From Telmatobacter sp. DSM 110680 (lineage in GTDB: Bacteria; Acidobacteriota; Terriglobia; Terriglobales; Acidobacteriaceae): DNA of 64,000 nt. The stretch lies in the NCBI RefSeq assembly GCF_039994875.1, contig NZ_CP121196.1:5022001-5086000 (forward strand), written 5' to 3'. Of the stretch, positions 63,262-64,000 are shown in pieces (positions within the stretch are counted from its first letter, which is position 1; each line of letters starts with the position of its first letter). The notes under the pieces were generated by a model that worked only from the letters and a program-made list of their open reading frames with translations, did no database searches and was not told where the DNA came from. The position numbers and the translations under genes are program-made.

Positions 63262-64000
63262 TCAATAAACGAGCTTCAAAGCGAACTGCATGATGCGTGG
63301 GCCGCTGGCAGAGGTGATGGAACCAAAGGAACCAGAGTTGCGGCTAGCATTCGGGTTGCTAAAGTGAGGGGTGTTGAGCAGGTTGAAGCCCTCCGCACGG
63401 AACTGCAGATTCATTGTTTCCGGAAGGGAGAAATTCTTGAACAGTGAAAAGTCCTCGTTGGTGTAACCGGGGCCGCGAACAAGATTTCGTCCCGCATTGC
63501 CGGGAATCGGATCGCTGTTGCTCTGGCCAGGCGTGTTGGTGAACGCCGCGGTGTTGAACCATTGCGTAATCGTACGCAAGTGCGGCGGCAGCGTGGGGTT
63601 TTGGCCGGTGACGAGGTTGGGCCGCAGCCCTGGATAGTCGGCGTATCCGGCATTCGCGATGATGTTAACCGGTGTGCCCGTGTGAAATGAAGCGATAGAA
63701 TTCAGTTGCCATCCCCCAACCAGGGCGTCGATCAGCGGTCTCGCTGAGTGGAGATAGCGTTTGCCGCGCCCGAAAGGAAGCTCGATCTGGTTGCTCAGCG
63801 TGACGTTGTGTTTGATATCGGCCGCCGATGTAGCGTACTCCGGATCCAGATTGAATGGGTTCTGAGGAGCCGAACTACTCGTCAGATCGAAAGGAGCAGG
63901 GCCATTGTCAAGGCTGTGCGCATAGGTATATGCCGCCAGCACACTCCAGCCATTGCCATAGAGTCGCTCCACCTTGGCCTGAAGTGCGCTGTAGTTGCTT
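63262..64000 (-). CDS. TonB-dependent receptor, Oar-like (partial, C-terminal part)
   Basis: The gene runs through the right window edge; only the last ~245 residues are visible. They contain beta-barrel strands such as GWSVLAAYTYAHSLDNGP, FDLTSSSAPQNPFNLDPEYA, IKHNVTLSNQIELPFGRG, and the end FGSITSASGPRIMQFALKLVY. The pattern matches acidobacterial TonB-dependent receptors with carboxypeptidase-like N-termini (Oar family). It is an outer-membrane protein, probably for uptake of large substrates. Codons in-frame to the edge show no stop. Confidence 0.88.
   Translation of the reverse strand, partial: SNYSALQAKVERLYGNGWSVLAAYTYAHSLDNGPAPFDLTSSSAPQNPFNLDPEYATSAADIKHNVTLSNQIELPFGRGKRYLHSARPLIDALVGGWQLNSIASFHTGTPVNIIANAGYADYPGLRPNLVTGQNPTLPPHLRTITQWFNTAAFTNTPGQSNSDPIPGNAGRNLVRGPGYTNEDFSLFKNFSLPETMNLQFRAEGFNLLNTPHFSNPNASRNSGSFGSITSASGPRIMQFALKLVY

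Noticed and set aside
1..64000. CRISPR arrays, insertion sequences, prophage or rRNA
   Set aside because: No regularly spaced repeats, transposase or phage-like proteins, or rRNA-like sequence were found on either strand.

Overview
The window looks like a chromosomal segment of a soil-type Acidobacteriota bacterium (class Terriglobia). This is an inference from family content: two PadR-family regulators of the acidobacterial type, each overlapping a large acidobacterial duplicated orphan permease (ADOP); two proteins of the acidobacterial VWFA-related family; an Oar-like TonB-dependent receptor; many exported hydrolases; and Tat-exported oxidoreductases. GC content is moderately high. I see no insertion sequence, integrase, phage gene, rRNA or CRISPR array. 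One tRNA, Ser(UGA), is present.

Layout. 1-8 kb: the tail of a polytopic membrane protein, a single-domain cyclic-nucleotide-binding protein preceded by a CRP-type palindrome, an AlkD-like DNA repair protein divergent from recG, acpS, an MCE/MlaD-like protein and a haem-binding P460-like protein. 8-17.5 kb, mostly minus strand: leuS with a coupled membrane protein, a DinB-like protein, endonuclease IV, a Tat-exported Gfo/Idh oxidoreductase and a large beta-propeller/phosphoesterase protein. 17.5-23 kb: nagA facing a minus-strand run of a nucleotide pyrophosphatase-like phosphodiesterase, a BadF/N-acetylglucosamine-kinase-like ATPase and a VWFA-related protein, which suggests amino-sugar salvage. 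23-26 kb: PadR-ADOP pair 1. 26-34.4 kb: carboxylesterase, VOC protein, cytochrome c, GH27 alpha-galactosidase coupled to a DUF1287 protein, two exported proteins and proline dehydrogenase.

34.4-44.8 kb: an overlapping minus-strand operon of exported acetamidase/formamidase-like protein, hemE and hemH, followed by a small zinc-ribbon gene; a TonB-like energy transducer; then VWFA-related gene, PadR 2 and ADOP 2 on the minus strand. 44.9-53.8 kb: S15-family hydrolase and S46 peptidase ending at a clear terminator; an MFS transporter with a LacI regulator, divergent from a beta-propeller protein and an HpcH/HpaI aldolase. 54-64 kb: tRNA-Ser, an unrecognised 740-aa secreted protein with a duplicated four-cysteine module, a DUF4132-type protein, a DUF192-like/PilZ fusion, a TadE-TadG pair and the C-terminus of a TonB-dependent receptor.

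The most interesting non-coding signal is a shared operator-like palindrome, GTAGA-N3-TCTAC, in front of both PadR genes. At PadR 1 it overlaps a -10-like hexamer. At PadR 2 it is extended to two perfect 11-bp arms that end at the start codon. It gives a specific, testable model for autoregulation of the PadR-ADOP modules. No complete undescribed defence or mobile system was recognised. The best protein-level candidates for new biology are the 740-aa cysteine-module protein, the DUF192-PilZ fusion beside TadE/TadG, and the acetamidase-hemE-hemH operon.
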